This document shows, piece after piece, positions 26,535-34,615 of a stretch of 64,000 nt of DNA (positions are counted from its first letter, which is position 1; each line of letters begins with the position of its first letter). The translations under genes were made by a program, and so were the position numbers. Source of the stretch: Caballeronia sordidicola. Lineage in GTDB: Bacteria; Pseudomonadota; Gammaproteobacteria; Burkholderiales; Burkholderiaceae. The stretch lies in NCBI RefSeq assembly GCF_002220365.1, contig NZ_MTHB01000278.1:1-64000 (forward strand), in the 5' to 3' direction. The notes below the pieces were generated by a model. That model was not told the DNA's origin, searched no databases, and was given only the letters and a program-made list of their open reading frames with translations.

Positions 26535-27374
26535 TCAGGAGATTCGCCGTCGTGGAACTTTTGCCGCAATCAGCAGCAATGCGGCGAGTGAGACGGCCAG
26601 CAAGATCAACGAAAGCGCCGACGCCGGCAAGTAATAACCGCGGTTAACCTGCCCGACCACTACTATAGGCACGGTCGCAAACCCTGGCGGATAGACGGTC
26701 AGCGTCGCGCCCAGTTCGCCGAGCGATAGGGCGAATCCCAGTGCAAGGCTCGCGCGGATCGCGGGTACAAGCTGCGGCAAGACAACGCGTGAGAGCACCA
26801 TCGAAGGCGGCGCACCGAGGCTCGCGGCAGCTTCACGCAAGATCGTGAGTTCGGGGCGTAGCGCAGCAGCGGCGCATCGATAACAAAAGGGCAGCACGAG
26901 CGCGAGTTGAACCAGCACCACGATTGCCGCCGACCCCGAGATATCCAGCGGTTTCTTGTGATACGCAATCAGCACGGACAGGCCAAGCACGACGCTCGGC
27001 ACGCCATTGGGCATCATCGCGATGGTGTCCACCCACGCACCCACGCCGCGGCGATCACGGCCTTCCAGCGCAAGCGCAAGCCATAGGCCAAGCACGGTAC
27101 CCAGCACCGCGACGCCGAAGCCCACTTCAAGGCTCGTGGTCAACGCATCGAAGTCGCTTGAGCCCAAACGTTCGAACCAGCGCATGCTGAAACCATCGGG
27201 GAAGATGGTTCCCGACCAGTGCGACGCCACGCTGGACAGCGCTACCACCAGCACCGGCAACACGAACAGCCAGAAGCACAGCAGCGCGGCAAATCCCATG
27301 AATACCCAAGAGCCGATCCGCTTGAGCGAATACGGCTTCGAAGTCGTTGCGGGCAGCGTGAAATCAGTTGCCAT
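26535..27374 (-). CDS. phnV: 2-aminoethylphosphonate ABC transporter permease (PhnV-like)
   Basis: 279 aa from ATG 27374, which overlaps the end of phnU by 11 bp; the upstream extension is rejected. Six hydrophobic segments and the binding-protein-dependent permease loop EAAASLGAPPSMVLSRVVLPQLVPAI (EAA motif) are clear. It is one of two inner-membrane permeases encoded in a row with an ATPase and a binding protein. The set matches the PhnSTUV system for 2-aminoethylphosphonate, and the neighbouring catabolic genes support that substrate. A 149-bp gap separates it from phnA. Confidence 0.87.
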   Translation of the reverse strand: MATDFTLPATTSKPYSLKRIGSWVFMGFAALLCFWLFVLPVLVVALSSVASHWSGTIFPDGFSMRWFERLGSSDFDALTTSLEVGFGVAVLGTVLGLWLALALEGRDRRGVGAWVDTIAMMPNGVPSVVLGLSVLIAYHKKPLDISGSAAIVVLVQLALVLPFCYRCAAAALRPELTILREAAASLGAPPSMVLSRVVLPQLVPAIRASLALGFALSLGELGATLTVYPPGFATVPIVVVGQVNRGYYLPASALSLILLAVSLAALLLIAAKVPRRRIS

Positions 27375-28263
27375 TGCGGCCTCTCGTGCGTCGGTTGACT
27401 CGTCGGTACAGCGCATACAGCGAGAGCGACATCGCCAGCATCACGACTGCGCCGGCGGCTGCCGTCGGCAAGTCGAGATCGACCGTGGCCGAGCTGTAAA
27501 TGGCCATCGGCAAGGTGATCAGATGCGCACTGCCGAGCACCAGCAAAATGCCGAATTCATTGAGCGTCAGCAGGAAACACAGGATCGTGCCCGCTGCAAT
27601 GCCGGGCCACGCGAGTGGCAAGATAACCTTGAACGCGACCATCCAGCCGTTCGCGCCGAGGCTCTTGGCGGCTTCGATCAAGCGCATGTCGAGCGTGGCG
27701 AACGACGCGAGCGTGGGCCTGACGACGAACGGCGCGTAGAACACGACCTCCGCGAGAATCACGCCGCCAATACCGAACAAGAAGTTGAGCGGCGGGTCCT
27801 GCTGGTTGAAAAGCCGCTGCAAGCCAATGCTCACCGACCCCTGCGATCCATACAAAAAGATCAGCGTGAACGCGACGAGAAAAGACGGGAATGCAACGAA
27901 CAATTCGAGGAACCGGGTGACAAGCTTCGCCCCGGCGAATGGCTTGAAAAACAGCATGGCCGCGAGCAGCACGCCGAGCACCGAAGCGAGTGTCGCGCTG
28001 GCGAACAAGATGCCGAGCGTCGTGCCGACCACCCCGCTTGTCTCGGGATTGCCGAAGAACGCGGTGTAGGCATGAAGGCTCAGGCCATGCGCACCGCTCA
28101 CGCTGAGCAAGAGGAGCTGCACCAGCGGATAGATGACCAGCGGGCCGAGCACGACCACGAGAATGAACCACAAATGCCACTGCGCCAACCGTTCGCGACG
28201 ACGCTTGGCGGCGGTATGCGCGACGTCGTCGACTACGTGCTCACTCACTGATAAGGACGACAT
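27364..28263 (-). CDS. phnU: 2-aminoethylphosphonate ABC transporter permease (PhnU-like)
   Basis: 299 aa from ATG 28263 (GAGG 6 nt upstream), with an alternative ATG at 28275. About six transmembrane segments, a hydrophobic N-terminal helix (LWFILVVVLGPLVIYPLVQLLLL) and the EAA loop EAAKSLGANGWMVAFKVILPLAWPGI mark it as a permease. The start overlaps the 3' end of phnT and the end overlaps phnV, so the three are translationally linked. With PhnV it forms the membrane channel of the uptake system. Substrate from context only. Confidence 0.87.
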   Translation of the reverse strand: MSSLSVSEHVVDDVAHTAAKRRRERLAQWHLWFILVVVLGPLVIYPLVQLLLLSVSGAHGLSLHAYTAFFGNPETSGVVGTTLGILFASATLASVLGVLLAAMLFFKPFAGAKLVTRFLELFVAFPSFLVAFTLIFLYGSQGSVSIGLQRLFNQQDPPLNFLFGIGGVILAEVVFYAPFVVRPTLASFATLDMRLIEAAKSLGANGWMVAFKVILPLAWPGIAAGTILCFLLTLNEFGILLVLGSAHLITLPMAIYSSATVDLDLPTAAAGAVVMLAMSLSLYALYRRVNRRTRGRNGN

Positions 28264-29338
28264 CGTCAACCTCATGGCGTAGGGAAACGCGCGCGCCCTT
28301 CACGGGCATCGGGCCGTGGGCACGCTGCATGGTGACGAGCACGGGTTGATCGGGCAGCGCGTCGAGCATGACCGACACCGACAAGGCTGCGCCGTACCAC
28401 TCCACCGAAGCGATGGTGCCATGCAGTTGGGCATCGCCAAGGGGCACAATCGAGAGGCACTCGGGACGCACGCACGCCACATGGCCGCGATCATCGTGAC
28501 GGGGGTCCCCGATGGGGAACATGATGGACGGCGGCAACAGGTTGGCCGCGCCAAGATAACGCGCGACGAATGCGTCCTTTGGATTGTCGTAGAGTTCGCG
28601 CGGCGTGCCGAGTTGCGCAATGCGGCCATCGCGCATCAGCAACGTGCGGTCGGATAGCACGAGCGCGTCGTCCTGATCGTGCGTGACACACACAATGGTC
28701 AGGTTCGGCAAACGCTCATGCAACGCCTTGAGCTCAGTACGAACGGAAGCGCGCAGGTTGGCATCGAGTGCGGAGAGCGGTTCGTCCAGCAGCAGCACGT
28801 CCGGCTCGATCACCAGCGCCCGCGCCAACGCCACGCGCTGCTGCATGCCGCCCGACAACTGCGCGGGCATCACGTGGCCCGCGTCGCCGAGCTGCACGAG
28901 CTTGAGCGCATCGGCTACGCGCCGTGCGATCTCCCCTGCTTTCAGCCGCCGCGCCCGCAAACCGAACGCGACGTTGTCGTACACCGACAGATGCGGAAAC
29001 AGCGCATAACTTTGAAACAGCAAGCCGAGATTGCGCTTGAACGGCGGCACATGCGTGAGGTCACGCCCCGCCACCGTCAACGTCCCCGCCAGCCCGTCCG
29101 CCTCGATGAAACCTGCGATAAACCGCAGCAGCGTGGTCTTGCCGCAGCCGCTGCGCCCGAGCACGGTGAGCAGCTCGCCACGCTCAATGGTCAGCGACAG
29201 GTCATCAAGCACGGTGCGTGCGCCAAAGCGCACGCTCAGGCGGTCGATACGCACGCCACCGTGCGTATGCTGATTTGAATCCACGGCAACAGCTTCACGA
29301 GCGGCCGGAGCCAGCGTCAAAGTGTTCACGGTTCGCAT
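28241..29338 (-). CDS. phnT: 2-aminoethylphosphonate ABC transporter ATP-binding protein (PhnT-like)
   Basis: 365 aa. Walker A GRSGCGKTTLLRFIAGF, Q-loop LLFQSYALFPHLSVYDNVAFGL, signature QLSGGMQQRVALARAL, Walker B VLLLDEPLSALDANLR and the switch His in CVTHDQ are all present, followed by a C-terminal TOBE-like regulatory domain (about residues 275-360). It energises uptake through PhnU and PhnV on the inner face of the membrane. Its 3' end overlaps phnU; phnS lies 54 bp upstream. The domain layout is that of CUT1/Fe-type importer ATPases, so the substrate call rests on the operon. Confidence 0.9.
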   Translation of the reverse strand: MRTVNTLTLAPAAREAVAVDSNQHTHGGVRIDRLSVRFGARTVLDDLSLTIERGELLTVLGRSGCGKTTLLRFIAGFIEADGLAGTLTVAGRDLTHVPPFKRNLGLLFQSYALFPHLSVYDNVAFGLRARRLKAGEIARRVADALKLVQLGDAGHVMPAQLSGGMQQRVALARALVIEPDVLLLDEPLSALDANLRASVRTELKALHERLPNLTIVCVTHDQDDALVLSDRTLLMRDGRIAQLGTPRELYDNPKDAFVARYLGAANLLPPSIMFPIGDPRHDDRGHVACVRPECLSIVPLGDAQLHGTIASVEWYGAALSVSVMLDALPDQPVLVTMQRAHGPMPVKGARVSLRHEVDDVVLISE

Positions 29339-29392
29339 CCTTGAGAGCTTGGGGGAAACAGGACGAGCCCGAAGGTCAAAGCAGACAAAATC

Positions 29393-30484
29393 TCAGGACT
29401 TCGGCTTGACGACGTCGAGCTGTTTGTCCGAGTTGCCGATCACGTCGTTTTTCCAGCGCGTGGTCCATGCAGCCTTCTTCTCCATCACCTGGTTCCAGTC
29501 CACCGGAATCAGCTTCACGCCCGCAATGGCCTGCTTGACCGTCTCTCCGTTCTTGCCTGCCAGCGGCACGTCGGTACGGCCCGGAATGCCATAGATATCC
29601 GGCACCTTCGCCTGCACTTCCTTCGACATCAGGTAATCCACCAGCTTCTTGCCTTCAGCCTGGTTCGGGCCGCCCTTGATCAGGCCGATTGCGTAGGGCA
29701 ACTGGAACGTGGTCGGTGCTTCGCCGGGCCTGGCCGAGAGGAAGATGGGCTTGAGCGAAAGGCCGCCGTTGGCTCCGTCGTCCAGGTCCATCTGCAGGTC
29801 GCCGTTGGCGAATGCGATCTCATTACGCGAGAGAAGAACGTCGAGATAACCTGTGCCCTTGGTGTGGAATTTTGCGCTCTTTTCCAGATCCTTCAGGTAA
29901 TCGAACGCCTTGTCTTCGCCCATCAGCGCGCTCGTCAGGATGATCACGGCCATGCCGTCGCCGGCAGTGGCGGGATTCGAATAGGCAATCTTGCCGCTGA
30001 AGTCGGGGTGCAGCAGGTCCCCGAAGGTCTTCGGTGCGGTCTTCGTGACTTCAGGGTTGATCGCGAACGAGAAATAGTTGTTCACGAAGGTAGCCCAGGC
30101 GCCATCCGGGGCTTTCGCGATTGCCGGCACGTTCGTGTAGTTGACGCTCTGATAAGGCTGCAGCAAGCCGCCTTGCGACGCCTGCTGGATGAACGGCGGC
30201 AATGTGACGAGCACGTCCGCTTTCGGCGAATCCTTTTCCACTGTCGCGCGATTCACGACTTCCCCGCTACCCGCGGTCACGATATTGACCTTCACGCCTT
30301 CCTTCTTTTCAAAAGCCGGCAAAACGTCCTTGTACAGGTTTTCCAGACCGTCGGCGGTGTACAGCACGACGGCATCGGCAGCATGAGCCGGCACCGTCAC
30401 GGCACCGGCGAGCGCGGCCACGGCCAGCGCCGGCAGCACGCGCTGTGCGACGAAACGGGAAGCGGGAAAGCGATTTTTTGTCAT
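29393..30484 (-). CDS. phnS: 2-aminoethylphosphonate ABC transporter substrate-binding protein (PhnS-like)
   Basis: 363 aa with a Sec signal peptide (positively charged start, hydrophobic core LPALAVAALAGAVTV, cleavage near AHA-AD at about residue 36). The mature part (VVLYTADGLENLYKDVLPAFEKKEGVKV, TAGSGEVVNRATVEKDSPKADVLVTLPP) resembles the PhnS / iron(III)-type periplasmic binding proteins. First gene of the minus-strand transport-and-catabolism unit, divergent to phnW. GGAG lies about 11 nt before the ATG, rather distant. Expression is probably controlled from the dyads and repeats in the 333-bp divergent region. Confidence 0.9.
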   Translation of the reverse strand: MTKNRFPASRFVAQRVLPALAVAALAGAVTVPAHAADAVVLYTADGLENLYKDVLPAFEKKEGVKVNIVTAGSGEVVNRATVEKDSPKADVLVTLPPFIQQASQGGLLQPYQSVNYTNVPAIAKAPDGAWATFVNNYFSFAINPEVTKTAPKTFGDLLHPDFSGKIAYSNPATAGDGMAVIILTSALMGEDKAFDYLKDLEKSAKFHTKGTGYLDVLLSRNEIAFANGDLQMDLDDGANGGLSLKPIFLSARPGEAPTTFQLPYAIGLIKGGPNQAEGKKLVDYLMSKEVQAKVPDIYGIPGRTDVPLAGKNGETVKQAIAGVKLIPVDWNQVMEKKAAWTTRWKNDVIGNSDKQLDVVKPKS

Positions 30485-30592
30485 GGTGCTTGTTTCTCCG
30501 GGAAGGCGGATTCAACCAGGTGGCGTGAAGGCGAATGTACGTTTCGGCACGTTTTTCCAGGCATCGGCTGGATTCTTTTAGGTCCGATGCGT

Positions 30593-30634
30593 CCAATGAT
30601 TCATTGGCGCGGCGGACCGAATATTCGGTCCGCC
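30593..30634. promoter_or_regulatory. Two adjacent perfect dyads between phnS and phnW, candidate operators
   Basis: CCAATGA-T-TCATTGG (30593-30607) is followed 3 bp later by a perfect 24-bp palindrome (30611-30634; half-site GGCGGACCGAAT). They lie about 110-150 bp upstream of phnS and 185-225 bp upstream of phnW. No T run follows, so an operator is more likely than a terminator. The DeoR-type protein at 32019 is the obvious candidate binder, but this is inference. Confidence 0.6.
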
Positions 30635-30751
30635 AGCAACCCGAACGAAGCATCACAGAACTTCATGACAACGCCATGACGATGCCACATTTTCCCAAAA
30701 AAGAACACATTTCGCCAAAATTCCGACGTAGACTATTTCATGCCTATCGAA

Positions 30752-30795
30752 CGATGCCAAATCGATGCCAAATCGATGCCAAACCGATGCCGAAT
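30752..30795. repeat. Four tandem copies of an 11-bp unit upstream of phnW
   Basis: The unit CGATGCCAAAT occurs at 30752-30762, 30763-30773, 30774-30784 (last base C) and 30785-30795 (one internal change). The 11-bp period is close to a DNA helical turn, so every copy faces the same side. It ends 22 bp before the ATG of phnW and may be a binding array in the leader or promoter. Confidence 0.9.
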
Positions 30796-30817
30796 CGTCG
30801 AAGCGGCGCTTGTTGCT

Positions 30818-31996
30818 ATGAATGGAGAAAACGTGATTAACGGAAGTGACCCGATTTTGCTGACCCCTGGCCCCCTGACTACATCGCCTGCCACCCGTCA
30901 GGCCATGCTGCGCGACTGGGGCTCCTGGGACGCGGCTTTCAACCGGATGACAAGCGATATCTGCCGTGACCTGCTTGCGATCGTGTCCGGCCAAAAAGAT
31001 TTTGTGTGTGTCCCCATGCAAGGCAGCGGCACGTTTTCCGTAGAAGCCGCGCTCGGTTCGCTCGTGCCGCGCGACGCCGTGGTGCTCGTGCCGAACAATG
31101 GCGCGTATTGCACACGCTTGCTGAAAATACTGGAGCGGCTGGGCGTGGCGTCCATCGAGCTGACGTTTCGCGATGACGAGCCGGCAAGCGTCGCGCGGAT
31201 CGAGGAAATGTTTCGCCGCGAGCCGCGCATCACGCATGTGGCACAGGTGCATCTGGAGACGAGCGCGGGTTTGCTGAACCCGCTCGACGACATCGCGGCG
31301 CTGTGCAAACAACATGGCAAGAGCCTGATCGTCGATGCAATGAGTTCGTTCGGCGCGGTGTCTATCGATGTATCGAAGGGTGGTATCGATGCGGTAATTT
31401 CCGCCAGCGGCAAGTGTCTCGAAGGCGTGCCGGGGATGGGTTTCGTGATCGTTCGGCGCGCGCTGCTGGAAGCATCGGCGGGTATTTCGCGCTCCCTCGC
31501 GCTGGATCTCCACGATCAATACGCGTACATGATGAAAACCACTCAGTGGCGCTTTACGCCGCCTACGCATGTGGTCGCCGCGTTGCGCGCGGCGCTTGAT
31601 CAGTTCATCGTGGAAGGGGGTCAACCTGCGCGTGGCGCGCGGTATCGCAGCAATTGCGCGGCATTGATCGAGGGTATGGCGTCGCTGGGTTTCAAGCCGT
31701 TCCTGGATGCCGCAGTGCAGGCCCCGGTGATCGTTACGTTCCACGCGCCGCACGATCCGGCCTACGATTTCAAGCGCTTTTACGAAGCAGTCCGCGATGC
31801 GGGTTACGTGCTCTATCCCGGCAAGCTGACAGAAGTGGAGACGTTCCGCGTGGGGTGCATCGGCGCAATCGATGCGAACGAAATGCTTAACGCGGTAGCG
31901 GCCATCGGGCGCGCGCTGGGCGCACTGCACGTGCGCTTGGCTGACTTGCCTGCTGACTTGCCCGCTGACTTGCCTGCTGACGTCGCGGCAGCGTGA
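30818..31996 (+). CDS. phnW: 2-aminoethylphosphonate-pyruvate transaminase
   Basis: 392 aa from ATG 30818; GTG 30833 with GGAGA 4 nt upstream is a good alternative, while the open frame from 30740 only translates the 11-bp repeat. Class V aminotransferase features: ILLTPGPLTTSPATRQAML, QGSGTFSVEAALGSL, VDAMSSFGAVSID and the PLP-lysine in SASGKCLEGVPGMGFV. It transfers the amino group of 2-aminoethylphosphonate to pyruvate, giving phosphonoacetaldehyde and alanine, feeding PhnY and PhnA encoded on the opposite strand. The last residues form a Leu-Pro-Ala-Asp repeat encoded by a 12-bp DNA repeat. Confidence 0.93.
   Translation: MNGENVINGSDPILLTPGPLTTSPATRQAMLRDWGSWDAAFNRMTSDICRDLLAIVSGQKDFVCVPMQGSGTFSVEAALGSLVPRDAVVLVPNNGAYCTRLLKILERLGVASIELTFRDDEPASVARIEEMFRREPRITHVAQVHLETSAGLLNPLDDIAALCKQHGKSLIVDAMSSFGAVSIDVSKGGIDAVISASGKCLEGVPGMGFVIVRRALLEASAGISRSLALDLHDQYAYMMKTTQWRFTPPTHVVAALRAALDQFIVEGGQPARGARYRSNCAALIEGMASLGFKPFLDAAVQAPVIVTFHAPHDPAYDFKRFYEAVRDAGYVLYPGKLTEVETFRVGCIGAIDANEMLNAVAAIGRALGALHVRLADLPADLPADLPADVAAA
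31941..31984 (+). repeat. 12-bp tandem repeat at the 3' end of phnW
   Basis: About 3.5 copies of the unit CTGACTTGCCTG are visible. In frame they encode repeated Ala-Asp-Leu-Pro just before the stop. The tail lies beyond the conserved transaminase fold. Confidence 0.85.
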
Positions 31997-32018
31997 GATC
32001 GGCATGAAGCCCCTGCAC

Positions 32019-32774
32019 TCAGGCGATCACCAGCTCCGGCCCGCGCGCGGCGATCGCACGGCGCAGGGCTTTGTCCGGCGCGATTTCGGTGATCAGGTAA
32101 CGTGCCTTCTCGAAGTCGCGGATACGCACGGGCGTGACGTTGCCGAACTTGGAGTTGTCCGCGACGATGGCCGCCGCGCTTGCCGCCAGGATCATGCGGC
32201 TGCGCACTTCGGCTGCCAGGCGCGAATAGTCGGTCAGGAAGGCGTCGGGCGTGATCGCGCCCGCGCCGACAAACGCAAAATCCACGTGATATTGCGAAAG
32301 TTGCTGCACGGTGTCCAGGCCGAATACCGCGTCCTCGTTGTCCGAGAGTTCGCCACCGAACAGCGTGACCTTGTTGTCGTTGCGGCGGCCGAGCAGCAGC
32401 GCGATGCGCCAGTCGTTGGTGTAGACCATCAGCCGGTGCCGGTCGCCCAGTGCGCGCGCTACGGCTTGCGTCGTGCTGCCCGAGTCGATGATCACCGACG
32501 CGCCGTCGGGTACGAGTTGCGCGGCACGCTCGCCGATCGCCCGCTTCGCGGCTGCGTTCGCGGCTTCGCGCACGTCGAGGTCCGGCTCCCGGCGATCATT
32601 GGACAGCGCACCGCCGTGGGTGGTCGCGATCAGGCCACGAACGGCCAAGGCATTGAGGTCGCGCCGGATAGTCTCGCGCGACACGTCGAGTGCGCGCACG
32701 AGTTCGGCGACCGACAACGCGCCGTTCTTCGACAACTCTGACAGGATGTATTGATGACGTTGTTCGGCGAGCAT
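32019..32774 (-). CDS. DeoR-family transcriptional regulator of the phosphonate region
   Basis: 251 aa. The N-terminal HTH MLAEQRHQYILSELSKNGALSVAELVRALDVSRETIRRDLNAL is the DeoR signature, followed by the sugar-phosphate-sensing DeoRC domain (IIDSGSTTQAVARAL, TNDWRIALLL, FVGAGAITPDAFLTDYS). DeoR proteins are usually repressors released by a phosphorylated metabolite; a phosphonate would be a chemically similar effector. It converges on phnW with a 22-bp gap and diverges from the FAD oxidoreductase, so it is well placed to control both. Target and effector are inferred. Confidence 0.88.
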   Translation of the reverse strand: MLAEQRHQYILSELSKNGALSVAELVRALDVSRETIRRDLNALAVRGLIATTHGGALSNDRREPDLDVREAANAAAKRAIGERAAQLVPDGASVIIDSGSTTQAVARALGDRHRLMVYTNDWRIALLLGRRNDNKVTLFGGELSDNEDAVFGLDTVQQLSQYHVDFAFVGAGAITPDAFLTDYSRLAAEVRSRMILAASAAAIVADNSKFGNVTPVRIRDFEKARYLITEIAPDKALRRAIAARGPELVIA

Positions 32775-32842
32775 CGAGTGCGGCCGGGCATGCCGGCAAT
32801 GAATGAACTAGCGAATGGATGACCAGGATAAACACGGGACCG

Positions 32843-32860
32843 CGCGTATTGTAGTACGCG
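32843..32860. promoter_or_regulatory. Dyad between the DeoR gene and the FAD oxidoreductase
   Basis: CGCGTA-N6-TACGCG is a perfect 6-bp inverted repeat in the 102-bp divergent region, 17 bp before the oxidoreductase start. The position fits an operator for the DeoR-type regulator. Confidence 0.5.
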
Positions 32861-32876
32861 AAAGGCCGTCACACGG

Positions 32877-34055
32877 ATGACCATGACAACCAACCATACT
32901 CCCCATCACACCGACGTCGCGATTATCGGCGCGGGCGTTCTCGGCCTGGCGCATGCCTATGCGTTCGCTAAACGCGGCTTGCGCGTGACGGTATTCGAGC
33001 GCAGCGGCACGCCGGTCGGCGCGTCCATCAGAAATTTCGGCATGGTGCTGGTGACCGGCCAGCCGCCGGGCACGATGCATTCGCTTGCACAGGCATCGCG
33101 GAAAATATGGCTCGACTGGGCATCCGGCGCGGCGCTGCATGTCAGGCGTTCCGGCTCGCTGATGTTCGCCCGCAGCGCGGCTGAAGCTCAGGTGATGGAG
33201 GCGTTCGCGGCAACGCGCGCCAAGGCGGCGGGCTACGACGCCACGTTGCTTTCGCGCGCCGCGCTCGACGATCTCTACGATGGCCGCTTTGGCAAACATC
33301 GTGCCGCACTCCACGGGCGTGCCGATTTGCAGGTGTTTTCGCGCGAGGCGGTGCCTGCGCTCATCGACTATTTACGGCGTGAATTCAACGTGGAATTTCG
33401 CTTTGGGACGCTCGCCCGGGACGTGGATGGCGGGCGGATCGAGACGACTGCGGGTCAGTGGCGAGCGGAGCATGTGGTGGTTTGCGCGGGACACGATTAT
33501 CTGTCGCTGCTCGCGCCGCAACTCGCCGTGCTGGAACCGCGCGTGTGCCGGTTGCAGATGCTGCGCGTGCGGCCAACCACGCCTCTCGCCCTCGATCACG
33601 CCGTGCTGACCGGGCTGAGCTGCCTGCACTACGGTGCGTTTTCTGACCTTCCTGAAGCCGCCGCGCTGCAAGCGGAGGTGGCTGCGCGGCAACCCGCGGT
33701 GCTCGAGCACGGTATTCATCTGCTGGCTAGCCCGACGCCTGGAGGCGATCTGATCGTGGGCGACTCGCACGATTATGGCGATGATCCGTCACCGTTCAAT
33801 GCGCAGGCTATCGATGAAATCTTGCTCGGTCTGGCTGAGGACACGCTCGGCACTGGGTTGCGGGTCGTCGAACGGTGGCAAGGTGTCTATGGGGCACGCA
33901 CCGGGACGTCGGGCGCACCGTTTTCTGTCCTGCGAGCCTCGCCGAACGTGACCGGCGTGTACATGCATAGCGGCGTGGGCATGAGCGTCGGACCGGCGCT
34001 GGGCGAGCGCGTAGTCAGTCATCTGCTTGACGGGGTAGCGCTGCCTGCAGCGTGA
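32877..34055 (+). CDS. FAD-dependent oxidoreductase of the phosphonate-associated family (TIGR03364-like)
   Basis: 392 aa, D-amino-acid-oxidase (DAO) superfamily. The Rossmann motif is TDVAIIGAGVLGLAHAYAFAKRGLRVTVFER, then ASIRNFGMVLVTGQPPG, and the C-terminal FAD contact is YMHSGVGMSVGPALGERV. The N-terminal ASIRNFGM and overall pattern match the group found beside phosphonate genes, thought to oxidise amino- or N-methylamino-phosphonates. Here it lies next to phnW and the DeoR gene, on the plus strand. Together with the PhnZ-like gene it suggests aminophosphonates other than plain 2-aminoethylphosphonate are used. The exact reaction is not shown by sequence. Confidence 0.82.
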   Translation: MTMTTNHTPHHTDVAIIGAGVLGLAHAYAFAKRGLRVTVFERSGTPVGASIRNFGMVLVTGQPPGTMHSLAQASRKIWLDWASGAALHVRRSGSLMFARSAAEAQVMEAFAATRAKAAGYDATLLSRAALDDLYDGRFGKHRAALHGRADLQVFSREAVPALIDYLRREFNVEFRFGTLARDVDGGRIETTAGQWRAEHVVVCAGHDYLSLLAPQLAVLEPRVCRLQMLRVRPTTPLALDHAVLTGLSCLHYGAFSDLPEAAALQAEVAARQPAVLEHGIHLLASPTPGGDLIVGDSHDYGDDPSPFNAQAIDEILLGLAEDTLGTGLRVVERWQGVYGARTGTSGAPFSVLRASPNVTGVYMHSGVGMSVGPALGERVVSHLLDGVALPAA

Positions 34056-34122
34056 CCACTTGTCGCAGATGCGGCACCTGCGCCGCGCGGCCAAGATGCC
34101 ATGAGACAGGAGTACCAGGCGA

Positions 34123-34166
34123 CTTCACTAAGCGGCTTCACTAAGCGGCTTCACTAAGCGGCTTCA
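34123..34166. repeat. 13-bp tandem repeat downstream of the FAD oxidoreductase
   Basis: Three full copies of CTTCACTAAGCGG and a partial fourth (34123-34135, 34136-34148, 34149-34161, 34162-34166). Successive copies create AAGC-G-GCTT dyads. They lie 68 bp after the oxidoreductase stop in a 218-bp gap; no function is evident. Confidence 0.85.
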
Positions 34167-34273
34167 TTTCGCCAACGGCAAGAGTCTGTTTCCCCACTGC
34201 ACGGCAATGAAGGCACCCCAGCCCGGTAAGCTCGACGCCTGTTCTTTTATGCGACCGCGCTGGGAGTTGACCG

Positions 34274-34462
34274 ATGAGCTACAAGAAAGGCATTGTGCTG
34301 GAGATCCAGTTTCCGCCCGAGCGTCTGAACGACGGCGCGGGAGACCCTTACTGGATCGACCTGACACTCGACGAAGCCCGCCGTCTCCACGACCAGCTCG
34401 CGAGGCGTTTCGCAAGCGCGGCGCAGGCGAACCAGCCGCTTGACACGTTCACAATGGAGTAG
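34274..34462 (+). CDS. Small hypothetical protein
   Basis: 62 aa, starting MSYKKGIVLEIQFPPERL, with GGAG 9 nt upstream of the ATG. Sequence is acidic-basic mixed with a beta-like N-terminal half and a helix (LTLDEARRLHDQLARRFASAA). No signal peptide or membrane segment and no recognised motif. Codon composition is like neighbouring genes, which supports it being real. Function unknown. Confidence 0.5.
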   Translation: MSYKKGIVLEIQFPPERLNDGAGDPYWIDLTLDEARRLHDQLARRFASAAQANQPLDTFTME

Positions 34463-34615
34463 CTGACCTGGCTGGGCGCCTACCCTCCCGACCAGCTCCC
34501 GCGCTCCGGATTCGCTGCGTTTATCGGTAGCTCTCTTGTCGGCCGGCGTGCGCATCAGCACGGCGCTCTGGTCGAGCACGCCGTCATCCTTCACCTTGCG
34601 CAACGCAGCAAGTGG

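Noticed and set aside
30752..30795. CRISPR array
   Set aside because: The 11-bp units are contiguous with no spacers. The other tandem repeats in the window are likewise spacer-free, and no cas genes were seen.
30740..30817. N-terminal extension of PhnW
   Set aside because: It only translates the 11-bp repeats and is absent from the family; ATG 30818 or GTG 30833 starts the conserved part.
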